A stretch of 64,000 bases of DNA. Source: Rheinheimera sp. Lineage in GTDB: Bacteria > Pseudomonadota > Gammaproteobacteria > Enterobacterales > Alteromonadaceae. The stretch lies in contig DPJG01000020.1 of NCBI GenBank assembly GCA_003543135.1, forward strand, positions 104,003-168,002, read 5' to 3'. The notes under the pieces were generated by a model. It had not been told where the DNA came from, did no database searches, and saw only the letters and a list, made by a program, of their open reading frames with translations. Below, in pieces: positions 44,302 to 52,698 of the stretch. The translations under genes and the position numbers were made by a program. Each line of letters begins with the position of its first letter. Positions within the stretch are counted from its first letter, which is position 1.

Positions 44302-45552
44302 TTATTTGTTGGGCTGCGGTTGTTTGAGTGGCAATCGCAGTTCAAACAAAGCGCCGCCGAGTTTTGAATCGCCAATGCTGATCTGGCCCTGATGCCAGCA
44401 GACAATACGGCTGACAATAGCCAGCCCCAAACCAAAACCACCATGGCCTTTACTGCGGCTTTCATCAAGCCGCACAAATGGCTGCAGGATCTTGTCTCTT
44501 TGTTCCGGCGCTATCCCCGGGCCATCGTCTTCCACCCGGACGAGCAGCTGATTTTGCTGCTGGCTGAGTGTTAGCAGCACCTGCTGTTTAGCGTATCTTT
44601 TGGCATTGACCAGCAAATTCTGCAGCGCCCGCTCCAGATAATGCGCATCACAACATAACCACAAGGTGTCCGGTTTTTGCAGCTTGATGGCCGCGCCCGG
44701 TAAAGGGGTTAGTTTTTCCACCAGATTATCGGCGAGCTCTGCCAGGTTCACCTGCTCTTTGGTGAGTTGTACTGTCTGTGACTCCAACCGGGCATAATCG
44801 AGCATTTCGTCTACCAGCTGATCCAGCTCTTTGACATCCTGCAGCATGGCCTGTTTGTCGGCGGCAGCAATATTCTGCATTTCCAGCGCAAAACTCAGCC
44901 GGGCCAAAGGCGTGCGCAGTTCATGAGACACCGCATGGGTCATTTCACGTTGCAGTGCCACCAGCCGGCGGATTTGCTCTGCCATTTGCTGGGCACTGTT
45001 GGCAATAGGGGCTAATAACGAATGGGCTGGCAGCTTTTGTTCCGGCAGCTGCATGCCCTGGCCAAATTGTTTGAGCTGGCGCTGCAATTGCTGAATATCG
45101 CGCGCCAGTGGCCATAACCACAAGGCCACTGCAATGGCCAACAAAGCAAAAAACAATAAAGTAAAAAAATACCCCTGATGGCTGCTGGCTTCAATTTCAA
45201 CCGGACCAAATTGCAGCAGCAGCTGTTCGTCATGGCTGTGGCGGTAAAAATACACTGCATTGCCACTAAACAGCGGCACCAGCTGGCCGCGGCTCAGCGC
45301 CTGTTGTTCAGGTTCAGACCAGGCGATAGCGTTGATGGCAAGGATTTGCAGTGGTAAATCTAACTGGCCGGCAATTTGTTCGGCGCTGGCGTCGGGTTGA
45401 TTCAGCTGTGAAGCCAGACTCTGTCCCAGCACACTGACCCAGCCCGGCTGTTGTTGTGGCTGGCTTTGTTGCCACAGCCGGTCGACACTCCAGCCGATGC
45501 CGAGCAACACCAGCAACATAAACAGATAAAAATGTAAAAACAGCCGCTGCAT
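44302..45552 (-). CDS. RstB-like sensor histidine kinase
   Basis: 416 residues from ATG 45552, one base after the regulator's stop codon. TM1 is at about 5-25, a small periplasmic sensor (26-125), TM2 at about 126-148, then HAMP-like helices and the H-box with phospho-accepting His210 (THAVSHELRTPLARL). ATP-binding N, G1 and G2 boxes follow (VEDDGPGI, GFGLGLAIV). N-terminus MQRLFLHFYLFMLLVLL resembles RstB. The signal is unknown; the operon context (MipA porin-like protein and DUF3019) points to an envelope-related signal. Confidence 0.9.
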   Translation of the reverse strand: MQRLFLHFYLFMLLVLLGIGWSVDRLWQQSQPQQQPGWVSVLGQSLASQLNQPDASAEQIAGQLDLPLQILAINAIAWSEPEQQALSRGQLVPLFSGNAVYFYRHSHDEQLLLQFGPVEIEASSHQGYFFTLLFFALLAIAVALWLWPLARDIQQLQRQLKQFGQGMQLPEQKLPAHSLLAPIANSAQQMAEQIRRLVALQREMTHAVSHELRTPLARLSFALEMQNIAAADKQAMLQDVKELDQLVDEMLDYARLESQTVQLTKEQVNLAELADNLVEKLTPLPGAAIKLQKPDTLWLCCDAHYLERALQNLLVNAKRYAKQQVLLTLSQQQNQLLVRVEDDGPGIAPEQRDKILQPFVRLDESRSKGHGGFGLGLAIVSRIVCWHQGQISIGDSKLGGALFELRLPLKQPQPNK

Positions 45553-45553
45553 C

Positions 45554-46246
45554 TCAGTTCCAGGCGTCGGCAACAAACAGGTAGCCTTTACCCCAGACAG
45601 TTTTTATCCGAAATGGCGTGTCGGCGTTGTCGCCCAACTTGCGGCGGATATGCGACACCCGCACATCGACAGTGCGGTCCAGACCATCGTATTCGCGGCC
45701 GATGATCTGTTTATGAATAGCTTCACGGCGGACGGTCTGGCCAGCATTTTTTGCCAGCATCCACAATAAGTCAAACTCGTAACTGGTCAGCTCGACCAGC
45801 TGGCCGGCAAAATAAGCTTCACGCGCTGATTGGCTCAGTTTCAGCTGGCCAAATTCCAGTTCGGTGCTTTCCTGACTGCCACCAGGCAGGCTGCGACGTA
45901 ATAAGGCATGAATACGCGCCAGTAATACTCTGGGTTCGACCGGTTTGATGACATAGTCGTCGGCGCCAAGCTCCAGGCCAAGCACTTGATCAATATCACT
46001 TTCTTTGGCGGTCAACATCAAAATTGGCTGTTTAAACCAGGGGCGGATAGTACGGCAGATAGCAAAGCCATCCATGCCGGGTAACATCAGATCCAGTACT
46101 ATCAACTGCGGTGCAAAGTCGCGGCAAGCCGCTTCAACCGCCAAACCATTGCTTTCCAGTCGCACCTCAAAACCCTGCTGCACTAAAAAACTCTGCACCA
46201 GTTGAGCCAGGCGCTGATCATCTTCTACCAACAAAATTTTGTTCAT
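45554..46246 (-). CDS. RstA-like OmpR-family response regulator
   Basis: 230 residues. Receiver domain 1-120 with the acidic pocket EDD (8-10), phospho-acceptor Asp52 in LIVLDLMLPG, and conserved Lys in VIKPVEP. The C-terminal winged helix (about 130-228) has the OmpR-type VELTSYEFDLLWMLA and DVRVSHIRRKLGD motifs. It is similar to RstA. Its ATG overlaps the stop of the DUF3019 gene by one base, and the kinase follows after one base, so all are translated as a unit. Confidence 0.92.
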   Translation of the reverse strand: MNKILLVEDDQRLAQLVQSFLVQQGFEVRLESNGLAVEAACRDFAPQLIVLDLMLPGMDGFAICRTIRPWFKQPILMLTAKESDIDQVLGLELGADDYVIKPVEPRVLLARIHALLRRSLPGGSQESTELEFGQLKLSQSAREAYFAGQLVELTSYEFDLLWMLAKNAGQTVRREAIHKQIIGREYDGLDRTVDVRVSHIRRKLGDNADTPFRIKTVWGKGYLFVADAWN

Positions 46247-46638
46247 CAGAATACACTCCAGGGGGCTACCAGTCTGCGTCGCCGTTCCGGCTGGCGGCTT
46301 AGCACTGTTAATTGCTGTTGCAGCAACACTTGTTGTTGCATGTTGCGTAATTCAAGATTGGCGGGCCCGGTTAATGGCAGTTGTTGCTGCAACTGACCCT
46401 GCTGACTGGCGGACCAGCACTGAAGCTTACGCTCATTCAGATAAGCACAGGCCGACAGCGGCTCGGCACTTTGCCAGTCCAGCTGCAATGGCAGCTGACA
46501 GCTATTCTGCTGCTGATCAAGCAGACAGACTGTCGGTGCAACCTGCCAGCACAACCTTTGGGCGCAGGGCGACGCCGCCTGCGCAGCAAAGCTCCACAGG
46601 CTTAAAAAGATCACAACAACAGTGGTACGTCCTTGCAT
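46246..46638 (-). CDS. DUF3019 periplasmic protein
   Basis: 130 residues. A signal peptide ends near AAQAA (residue 22). The mature part has Cys at several positions (PCAQRLCWQ, TVCLLDQ, SCQLPL, ACAYL, QCW), which suggests disulfides in the periplasm, and a Leu/Gln-rich beta-like core. DUF3019 genes are commonly found between a MipA gene and an RstAB-type pair in Alteromonadales. It overlaps both neighbours by a single base. Function not known; a periplasmic partner of the kinase is possible. Confidence 0.85.
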   Translation of the reverse strand: MQGRTTVVVIFLSLWSFAAQAASPCAQRLCWQVAPTVCLLDQQQNSCQLPLQLDWQSAEPLSACAYLNERKLQCWSASQQGQLQQQLPLTGPANLELRNMQQQVLLQQQLTVLSRQPERRRRLVAPWSVF

Positions 46639-47498
46639 CAGAAAAATCGGTAAGTTACTCCTACAAACCAGCTCCGGATATTGTCTTCATTGACCAGCGG
46701 GCTATTGGTCATCGCATCATCCAGAAAACGATGCCGGTAAAACGCCAGAGCAGACCATTCCGGAGTGAGTGGATAACTCCAGGACAGTTTCAGCTCGGGT
46801 TGCCAGCTTGAACCGGTTTGATAATAACTGGAAAAATACTGTTCTTCAGCAACACCATAATAGGTATTGATCAAATCTGCGTTTTTCCACAGCAAACTAC
46901 TGCTCAGTTGCCAGTGGCCAAAGCTGCTTTGCCAGCCGGTACTCAGGCTGATACTGGCATGCTGGCCATGATACTGGCCTGAAATATCATGCCACCAGTT
47001 GGCTTTGAGCTGTAAATTGGGTAAAAACCAGTCCAGCTGCACGCCGCCATCAACGGCTGTCGGGCGTTTGGCCAGGTTATCAATAGAAAGTTCGGGGGCG
47101 GCTGCCATTTTTTGCACAGGCCCAGCCAGACCCATTTCGCTGACCAGCGACTGACTGAATATATTGCTGGCGTTGGCACGGCGGAAATAACCCCGTTCTT
47201 CATTCAGCCGGCTGACCAGGCTCAATTGCCATGCGGAACCAAGCTGCCAGTTATAGCCGAGGGTGCCGTTGTCAAAAAACCAGTGTTTGCCGTAATAACT
47301 CAGGTCGGGGATCAGCCACAGCGGAAAATTATGACCGCCATTGAGCGGATTAGATCTGTGACCAGCCCCTGCCGCCAGCGCAAAATGCAATTGCCCCGGC
47401 TCAGTACATTGGCCGGCCGTGGCATTGGTTTCTTGTTGGCATTCGTTGCCCCAGGCCCATAAAGGTAAACTACAGGCGAGAACTAACAGCAGACGCAT
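46638..47498 (-). CDS. MipA/OmpV-family outer-membrane protein
   Basis: 286 residues. Signal peptide of about 16 residues, then mature N-terminus with Cys, a Gly-rich barrel start (LHFALAAGAGHRSNPLNGG), LWLIPDLSYYGKHWFFDNGTLGY, a standard MipA/OmpV signature, and a terminal aromatic (VGVTYRFF). The family includes MipA, a scaffold for murein enzymes, and OmpV-like antibiotic-linked barrels. It is the first gene in the four-gene operon and is probably a target or sensor of the two-component pair. Confidence 0.88.
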   Translation of the reverse strand: MRLLLVLACSLPLWAWGNECQQETNATAGQCTEPGQLHFALAAGAGHRSNPLNGGHNFPLWLIPDLSYYGKHWFFDNGTLGYNWQLGSAWQLSLVSRLNEERGYFRRANASNIFSQSLVSEMGLAGPVQKMAAAPELSIDNLAKRPTAVDGGVQLDWFLPNLQLKANWWHDISGQYHGQHASISLSTGWQSSFGHWQLSSSLLWKNADLINTYYGVAEEQYFSSYYQTGSSWQPELKLSWSYPLTPEWSALAFYRHRFLDDAMTNSPLVNEDNIRSWFVGVTYRFF

Positions 47499-47527
47499 AG
47501 ACTACAGCTCATCTTAGGAATACTCAG

Positions 47528-47563
47528 GCACTTTAGCATTTGCGCATGCTTAGCTTAAGTGCC
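47528..47563. repeat. two-part dyad upstream of the MipA operon
   Basis: GGCACTT (47528-47534) pairs with AAGTGCC (47557-47563), and inside it AGCAT (47535-47539) with ATGCT (47546-47550). It lies 30 bases before the MipA ATG. Could be an operator for the response regulator or a 5' leader hairpin. Confidence 0.35.
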
Positions 47564-47661
47564 AATAACAATGTTTCACAAAATGCAGGCAGATTTGTCA
47601 CAGAGCTGTCGCGCTGATTTTTTTACACTGCAACTCTGTTTTGAATAACCGGAGAACAACA

Positions 47662-47874
47662 TTGTCTGACATTGAGCCACAACCTTGGTTGGTGATCCGC
47701 AATCAGCTGCTGGCTTTTGCCTTGTTAACCCTGTTGGGTTCTTGTGTGCATCTGCCTGGCCAGCAGCCGTCAGAGCGACAGAAAGTTGTGTTAAAGCATG
47801 ATGTTTCAACCGCTGCTGTAACACATTCCATGCTGAATCCGGCAAATTCCGGTCGCGATTACAACTCCAGATAA
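47662..47874 (+). CDS. small membrane or lipoprotein candidate, 70 aa
   Basis: I start it at TTG 47662, with GGAG 7 bases upstream; TTG 47641 lacks a ribosome site. A hydrophobic segment (NQLLAFALLTLLGSC) ends in LGSC, which could be a lipobox with Cys near residue 28, though a long polar N-terminus for a lipoprotein is unusual. The rest is short and polar. No family recognised. The case is weaker than for other genes. Confidence 0.4.
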   Translation: MSDIEPQPWLVIRNQLLAFALLTLLGSCVHLPGQQPSERQKVVLKHDVSTAAVTHSMLNPANSGRDYNSR

Positions 47875-47936
47875 CAAACGAAGCTCGCATCAGCCTTGCC
47901 TTTGGGGCTTGGGTTATGGCACCTTAGCACTCCTTA

Positions 47937-47960
47937 TGAACAGGTGTTTGCGCCTGTTCA
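47937..47960. repeat. 8-bp inverted repeat upstream of the LacI-family gene
   Basis: TGAACAGG (47937-47944) and CCTGTTCA (47953-47960) pair over an 8-base spacer, 98 bases before the regulator start. It has no U-run. It does not match the ATACGTAT-type operators, so autoregulation by the same motif is not seen. Confidence 0.4.
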
Positions 47961-48058
47961 GCTCGCAGTTCGGCAAAGTCTGAGGTAAGTGCGGTGTCAG
48001 TCTCCATCATCAGCAGCATTCTTTCCCTGTCAGCACTGGGTTTTGACGGGGGACAGCC

Positions 48059-49099
48059 ATGAAAGGTAAAGCCACATCATTTGATATCGCTTATCAGGCC
48101 GGAGTGTCTCAATCGACGGTTTCCCGCGCTTTACGTGATAGCCCGGCGGTGAATCAGGAAACCAAAGATCGTATTTTTGCCATCGCCAAACAGCTCAATT
48201 ACAAAGTGGATAAAAACGCCAGTAACCTGCGCAAACAACGCAGCGGTACTTTGGCGTTATTGTTGTTTGAAGATCCCACAGTAGATGATTCACAAATTAA
48301 TCCGTTTTTTTTGTCGATGCTGGGCAGCATCACCCGTGCCTGCACCAAAAGAGGCCATGACTTATTGGTTTCTTTTCAGCAGCTGTGTGACGACTGGCAT
48401 GCCGAGTACGAAGACAGTAAAAAAGCCGACGGCATTATTTTGTTAGGTTACGGCGACTTTATTGATTACGAAGAAAAGCTCAACCAGCTGCTGGCGCAAA
48501 AAACCCATTTTGTGTGCTGGGGCGCCAAGGTGCAAGGCCATCCGGAATTTACTATCCGCAGTAATAATCAGCAGGGTGGCCGCCTGGCCGGTGAACATTT
48601 ACTCAAACTTGGCCGTAGCTCTTTTGCGTTTATCGGCAATGCGTCTGAGCATAGCCCGGAATTTTTTGAGCGTTATCAGGGCTTTATTCAGGCGTTATCA
48701 ACGCAGAATATCAAGGCGGACGCAGTGCCGCAGTATGATGCCATCTCCACTGAACAAGCTGGTTTTGACGCCACCCTAAAGCTGCTGGCGGCGGGCCATC
48801 AACCTGACGCCATTTTTGCCGCCAGTGATTTGATTGCCATTGGTGTGATGCGCGCTTTACAGCAGCAAGGCATGCAGGTGCCGGCCGATGTGGCTGTGGT
48901 GGGTTTTGACGATATTCCGGTGGCGTCTTTTGCCTCGCCGGCACTGACCACTATTCAGCAAAACACTACACTGGCCGGTGAAATGCTGGTGGTGAATCTG
49001 CTCAAGCTGATTGCGCAGGAAAATATCGAACAAACCGAAATTGAACCTAAAATCATAGTGCGACGCTCTTGTGGTGCCGCACCAACTGACTCAATCTGA
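48059..49099 (+). CDS. LacI-family transcriptional regulator, probable maltodextrin regulator
   Basis: 346 residues. The DNA-binding helix-turn-helix is at the N-terminus (SFDIAYQAGVSQSTVSRAL, about 6-24), with the hinge-helix region near 45-60 (NLRKQR), then a periplasmic-binding-type sensor domain ending PKIIVRRSCG. GGGGGA precedes the ATG. Two palindromes of LacI type, TGAATACGTATTCA, lie in front of the TonB receptor and MFS/glucoamylase operons; this is the only LacI-type gene in the window and is close to the latter. I infer that it controls alpha-glucan use; its inducer is not readable from sequence. Confidence 0.9.
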   Translation: MKGKATSFDIAYQAGVSQSTVSRALRDSPAVNQETKDRIFAIAKQLNYKVDKNASNLRKQRSGTLALLLFEDPTVDDSQINPFFLSMLGSITRACTKRGHDLLVSFQQLCDDWHAEYEDSKKADGIILLGYGDFIDYEEKLNQLLAQKTHFVCWGAKVQGHPEFTIRSNNQQGGRLAGEHLLKLGRSSFAFIGNASEHSPEFFERYQGFIQALSTQNIKADAVPQYDAISTEQAGFDATLKLLAAGHQPDAIFAASDLIAIGVMRALQQQGMQVPADVAVVGFDDIPVASFASPALTTIQQNTTLAGEMLVVNLLKLIAQENIEQTEIEPKIIVRRSCGAAPTDSI

Positions 49100-49110
49100 C
49101 CTGCTTTTTT

Positions 49111-50076
49111 ATGAAAAAACATTCTGCCCCGCAGCGCGCCAAGGCCGCTGCGGCCAAATTGCATCCGGCCAATCCGCATCAGCATGGTTATGATATGGCG
49201 GCGCTGTGTGCCACTTTGCCGGCGTTAACCCCTTTTTTGCAAACCACACCGGCAGGTATACTCAGCATCAATTTTGCCGACCCCAAAGCGGTCAAAACCC
49301 TCAATCAGGCGTTACTGGCGCATCATTATGGCCTGACACACTGGGATTTACCTGAAGGTTATTTATGCCCGCCTGTGCCGGGACGGCTGGATTATCTGTT
49401 GTATCTGGCAGATTTATTACAGCACAACAATCAGGGCAAAAAACCAAAGTTCAGCCAACTGACACTGCTGGATGTGGGTTGTGGTGCCAATTTAATTTAT
49501 CCGTTGCTGGCGGTAAAAACCCTGGGTTGCCGGGTACTGGCCTCCGATATTCACAGCGGTGCACTGGCCCATGCCCAGCAACTGATTGACGCCCATCAGC
49601 TTGGCCACAAAATTGAACTGCGCCAGCAAACTTCAGATCAGCATATTTTTGATCATCTGCTCAAAGCTGGTGAGTATCTGGATGCCACCTTATGTAATCC
49701 GCCTTTTCATCAGAGCGCGGCTGATGCCGGTGCCGGCAGTGAACGCAAAAGACAGAATCTGGGACTTGGCGACAATGCAGCTGCACTGAATTTTGCCGGT
49801 CAGGCGCACGAGCTCTGGTGTGAAGGGGGTGAGCTGGCGTTTATCCGCCGCATGATCAGCCAAAGCAGAGCAGTGGCTTCGCAAGTGTTCTGGTTTAGCT
49901 GTCTGGTATCCAAACAACAACATGTGGCGCCGTTACAAGCTGCATTAACACAAGCCGGCGTGACAGCACAACATCTGGTGGAAATGGCACAAGGCAATAA
50001 ACAAAGCCGTTTTATTGCCTGGACCTTTTTAACCGAAGCACAGCAGCAGCTGTGGCGTCAGCATCGCTGGCGCTAA
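49111..50076 (+). CDS. rlmF: 23S rRNA (adenine(1618)-N(6))-methyltransferase
   Basis: 321 residues, near the family's normal length (about 310). SAM-binding motif LLDVGCGANLIYPLLA (about 120-135), the N6-adenine catalytic motif NPPF in CNPPFHQSAADAGAGSERKR (about 193-212), and the N-terminal HPANPHQHGYDM region are typical of RlmF. It methylates A1618 in 23S rRNA. It starts 11 bases after the LacI-type gene, so the two may share a transcript. Confidence 0.93.
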   Translation: MKKHSAPQRAKAAAAKLHPANPHQHGYDMAALCATLPALTPFLQTTPAGILSINFADPKAVKTLNQALLAHHYGLTHWDLPEGYLCPPVPGRLDYLLYLADLLQHNNQGKKPKFSQLTLLDVGCGANLIYPLLAVKTLGCRVLASDIHSGALAHAQQLIDAHQLGHKIELRQQTSDQHIFDHLLKAGEYLDATLCNPPFHQSAADAGAGSERKRQNLGLGDNAAALNFAGQAHELWCEGGELAFIRRMISQSRAVASQVFWFSCLVSKQQHVAPLQAALTQAGVTAQHLVEMAQGNKQSRFIAWTFLTEAQQQLWRQHRWR

Positions 50077-50153
50077 GTTTCCTCAACGGACCATTAAAAC
50101 CTGAAGCCTGAGCGCTAAAGGCCAAAGCCAGATCTGCTGGCCAGCCCACAAAG

Positions 50154-50196
50154 AAAAAACCCCCGATGTTTGCATCGCTGCAAGACACCGGGGGCG
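50154..50196 (-). terminator. intrinsic terminator of the glucoamylase operon
   Basis: On the minus strand CCCCCGGTGT pairs with ACATCGGGGG (one mismatch), with an inner TTGCA/TGCAA pairing, followed by T6. It sits 27 bases beyond the glucoamylase stop and may also face the rlmF end. Confidence 0.85.
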
Positions 50197-50222
50197 GGAG
50201 AGCCGGTTTTGTCGAATCACTG

Positions 50223-52661
50223 TTATGGTTTGCTGTAACGCTGCTCAACCGGCGGGTATCTGTCCCATACCTGTTGATCGTTCAGTGAACGTAACAGTTT
50301 GATATATTCAGCATGGCTCCAGGCCAGTGGGGTAGCGCCATTGGTGCCTTCACCTGCGCTGTATTGATACACCGAATTATTACCAACGTTATCAAACACT
50401 TGCTCTGGTAACATCATGCCTTCATTGGCAAATTGTTCCATGGCCTGCACATAGTTGTGACGCAGTGGCTGCAGAGTTTCAGCGCTCAGTGGCTGTTGTT
50501 GCTGTTGTTGCTGTTGCAGCACAGCCAGTTCATAGTGACCACGTTCGCCGGAGAAAATCGGCCAGACCCGGCCACGCTGGTCGGCGGTATTGCTGTCGTT
50601 GGGGCCTTTGGCATAACCCATGCCGGTGTTGGTGTCTTCACCATAACCATCCAGGCCATAACGGCGCCAGCCCGGTAAGGTACCTTCGATGCCGGCAAAG
50701 CTGAACTGATATTTAACGCGCAGTGCATCAGGCAGCTTTTGATCGTCCAGCTCACCTAAAGTGGCCAGCACGGCCGGGTGATTAGCACTACGCACGCCAT
50801 AACGCACCAGTTCCAGGAAACCACCGTCCACTACATCACTTTCGTTGACATTACTGATGCCGTTGCGATCAGCCAGTTTGCTCTGATCGTTTGGATCTTC
50901 ATTGCTGTTAATGCGCAGATAATACTGACCATCGCTCGGAGCTTTGTTTAACGTACCTTGGGTGGTAAAGGTTTTGGCTTCCAGACCGGCGCTGTATTCG
51001 TCCGCTTTGGTTAAATACAGTTCAGCAGAGGTGGCATCACCACTGACTTTGGCAATATCAGCCGCTACCACCAGGCCGCTGATCACAGCGGCAATAGTGG
51101 AAGGTGAATAACCCCCTTGTTCTTCCCAGCGCTCCTGTTGGGTTGAAGGTGGTGTTAAGTGAATGTCATTCCAGTCCAGTTTGACATTGCCGCCTTTGGC
51201 CAGAAAATCAGCGGCGGGTTTGAGCATAAGCTGATACCAGTCTTTGAGCTCAGTCTCAGATAACAAACCCTGTTGCCATAAACGCCAGCCCAGCATAATA
51301 GGCATAGCGGTTTGATCCAGCTGAATACCCACCCATTCCAGGGTGCCGTCAACATGGGTTTTTTGTAAAAACCAGCCAGGGGCGCCGACATAAGCCGGCG
51401 TTTTGTCACTGACCTGTACCTTGGTTAAATATTCAAAAGCCACTTTGGGGCTTTGTTCATCACCCAAGGCCAGCATCGCCATGGCCACCTGATAAAAGTC
51501 GCGTGGCCATACGGCTTTATAACCGGTCTGGCTTTGTTCGGCCGACTTTACATCACCCCAGGGGTTGGACAAAGACGCGATTAACGCACCGGCATGGGTT
51601 TTATCTTCCTGTGCTTTGAGTACCATAGCGCTGGTGAACAGCAGTTTGCCGTTGTCCATCGCCGTATTGGCCAGAGTGTTCAGTTGTGGCAGGCTTTGCA
51701 GATAATCTTCCCAGCCGATGGCATCCCCCAGGCCATTATATTCGGCTAAAACCTGGTCTAAACCACGTTTGAAAGTTGCTTCCGCGGCTTGCTGGCTCTG
51801 CTCAGTGTTGTCGCCAAAACCAATCACCAGATCAAACTGGCCGGTTTCACCTTTGTTGACTGCGGGTAATTGTGCTAAAGCGGCCACATTGCCTGCTTTG
51901 TCACCTGTGCTTTGGTAAATATTGTCAAAGCTCTGGCTGGTTTTGAGTTCAGTTAAACCGTCTGACACGCCAACAAAACCAGTGCTGGCTTTTGTAAATG
52001 CCGGCTGGCTGACTAAAGTTAACGCGGCTTTGCCTTCAGTGGCATGGATCAGCTGGTTTTTAACAAAAGCCTGGTCGTTGCTGCCGGTGTTGCCAAGTGC
52101 AGGGTCCAGATACACAAACAGCTGCAGATTGTCGGCTAAAGGACGGAAATAACTGCGCACCACCAGGCTTTGGCCCGATGGGTCGGTAAAAATATGTTTT
52201 TCAATTTCGTATTGACCGTTTTTGGCTTTATTCACCACTTTGTAAGCCAAAGACAAAGGGCGGCCGGCGGCGTCTTTGTATAAATAATCAATGCTGGACA
52301 CAGTCGCGGTTTTTTCTTCATCAACAAAACCGGCACCTTTGACCACAAACTGCATTTCCCGCAGCTGTGCCTGATGAATAAGGCCCGCCATGGTTTCGGT
52401 TAATACCCCTTGTGCCAGTGAAAACCACACTTTGGACACAGTCCCTGTTGCTGCCTCATTGCTATAAGCGCCCTGGTGATACTGCTCGTAGGAGCTGCCA
52501 ATGCCTTGTTTACCGGCATAAGCCCAGGTCGAGGCGGCGCCGGGCGCACCTGGCGCTGTGCTGTTGGTGGCGGCTGAGTCAGCTGCAGGCTGGCAGGCAC
52601 TAAGCAGCAGTGCTGCGCTCAGGGCAGCAAAAGGAAACATGGGTTTTATCAGCGATTTCAT
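50223..52661 (-). CDS. GH15 glucoamylase, lipoprotein
   Basis: 812 residues. The signal peptide ends in lipobox LSAC (Cys near residue 23), so it is exported and lipid-anchored. An N-terminal beta-sandwich domain (about 40-310) is followed by the (alpha/alpha)6 barrel. The catalytic acid is in QERWEEQGGYSP (about 508-519) and the base Glu in PLAWSHAEYIKLL near the C-terminus, both as in bacterial glucoamylases. It releases glucose from non-reducing ends of starch or maltodextrin. A run of eight Gln near residue 717 comes from a CAG/CAA repeat. It is downstream of the MFS gene by 37 bases. Confidence 0.92.
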   Translation of the reverse strand: MKSLIKPMFPFAALSAALLLSACQPAADSAATNSTAPGAPGAASTWAYAGKQGIGSSYEQYHQGAYSNEAATGTVSKVWFSLAQGVLTETMAGLIHQAQLREMQFVVKGAGFVDEEKTATVSSIDYLYKDAAGRPLSLAYKVVNKAKNGQYEIEKHIFTDPSGQSLVVRSYFRPLADNLQLFVYLDPALGNTGSNDQAFVKNQLIHATEGKAALTLVSQPAFTKASTGFVGVSDGLTELKTSQSFDNIYQSTGDKAGNVAALAQLPAVNKGETGQFDLVIGFGDNTEQSQQAAEATFKRGLDQVLAEYNGLGDAIGWEDYLQSLPQLNTLANTAMDNGKLLFTSAMVLKAQEDKTHAGALIASLSNPWGDVKSAEQSQTGYKAVWPRDFYQVAMAMLALGDEQSPKVAFEYLTKVQVSDKTPAYVGAPGWFLQKTHVDGTLEWVGIQLDQTAMPIMLGWRLWQQGLLSETELKDWYQLMLKPAADFLAKGGNVKLDWNDIHLTPPSTQQERWEEQGGYSPSTIAAVISGLVVAADIAKVSGDATSAELYLTKADEYSAGLEAKTFTTQGTLNKAPSDGQYYLRINSNEDPNDQSKLADRNGISNVNESDVVDGGFLELVRYGVRSANHPAVLATLGELDDQKLPDALRVKYQFSFAGIEGTLPGWRRYGLDGYGEDTNTGMGYAKGPNDSNTADQRGRVWPIFSGERGHYELAVLQQQQQQQQPLSAETLQPLRHNYVQAMEQFANEGMMLPEQVFDNVGNNSVYQYSAGEGTNGATPLAWSHAEYIKLLRSLNDQQVWDRYPPVEQRYSKP

Positions 52662-52698
52662 CAGAAAGTTCCGTATGTTGTGCGCAAATGCGTCAGTT

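Noticed and set aside
50490-50516. CAG/CAA-type repeat in the glucoamylase gene
   Set aside because: In-frame poly-Gln linker, common in this Gln-rich genome; not a separate repeat element.
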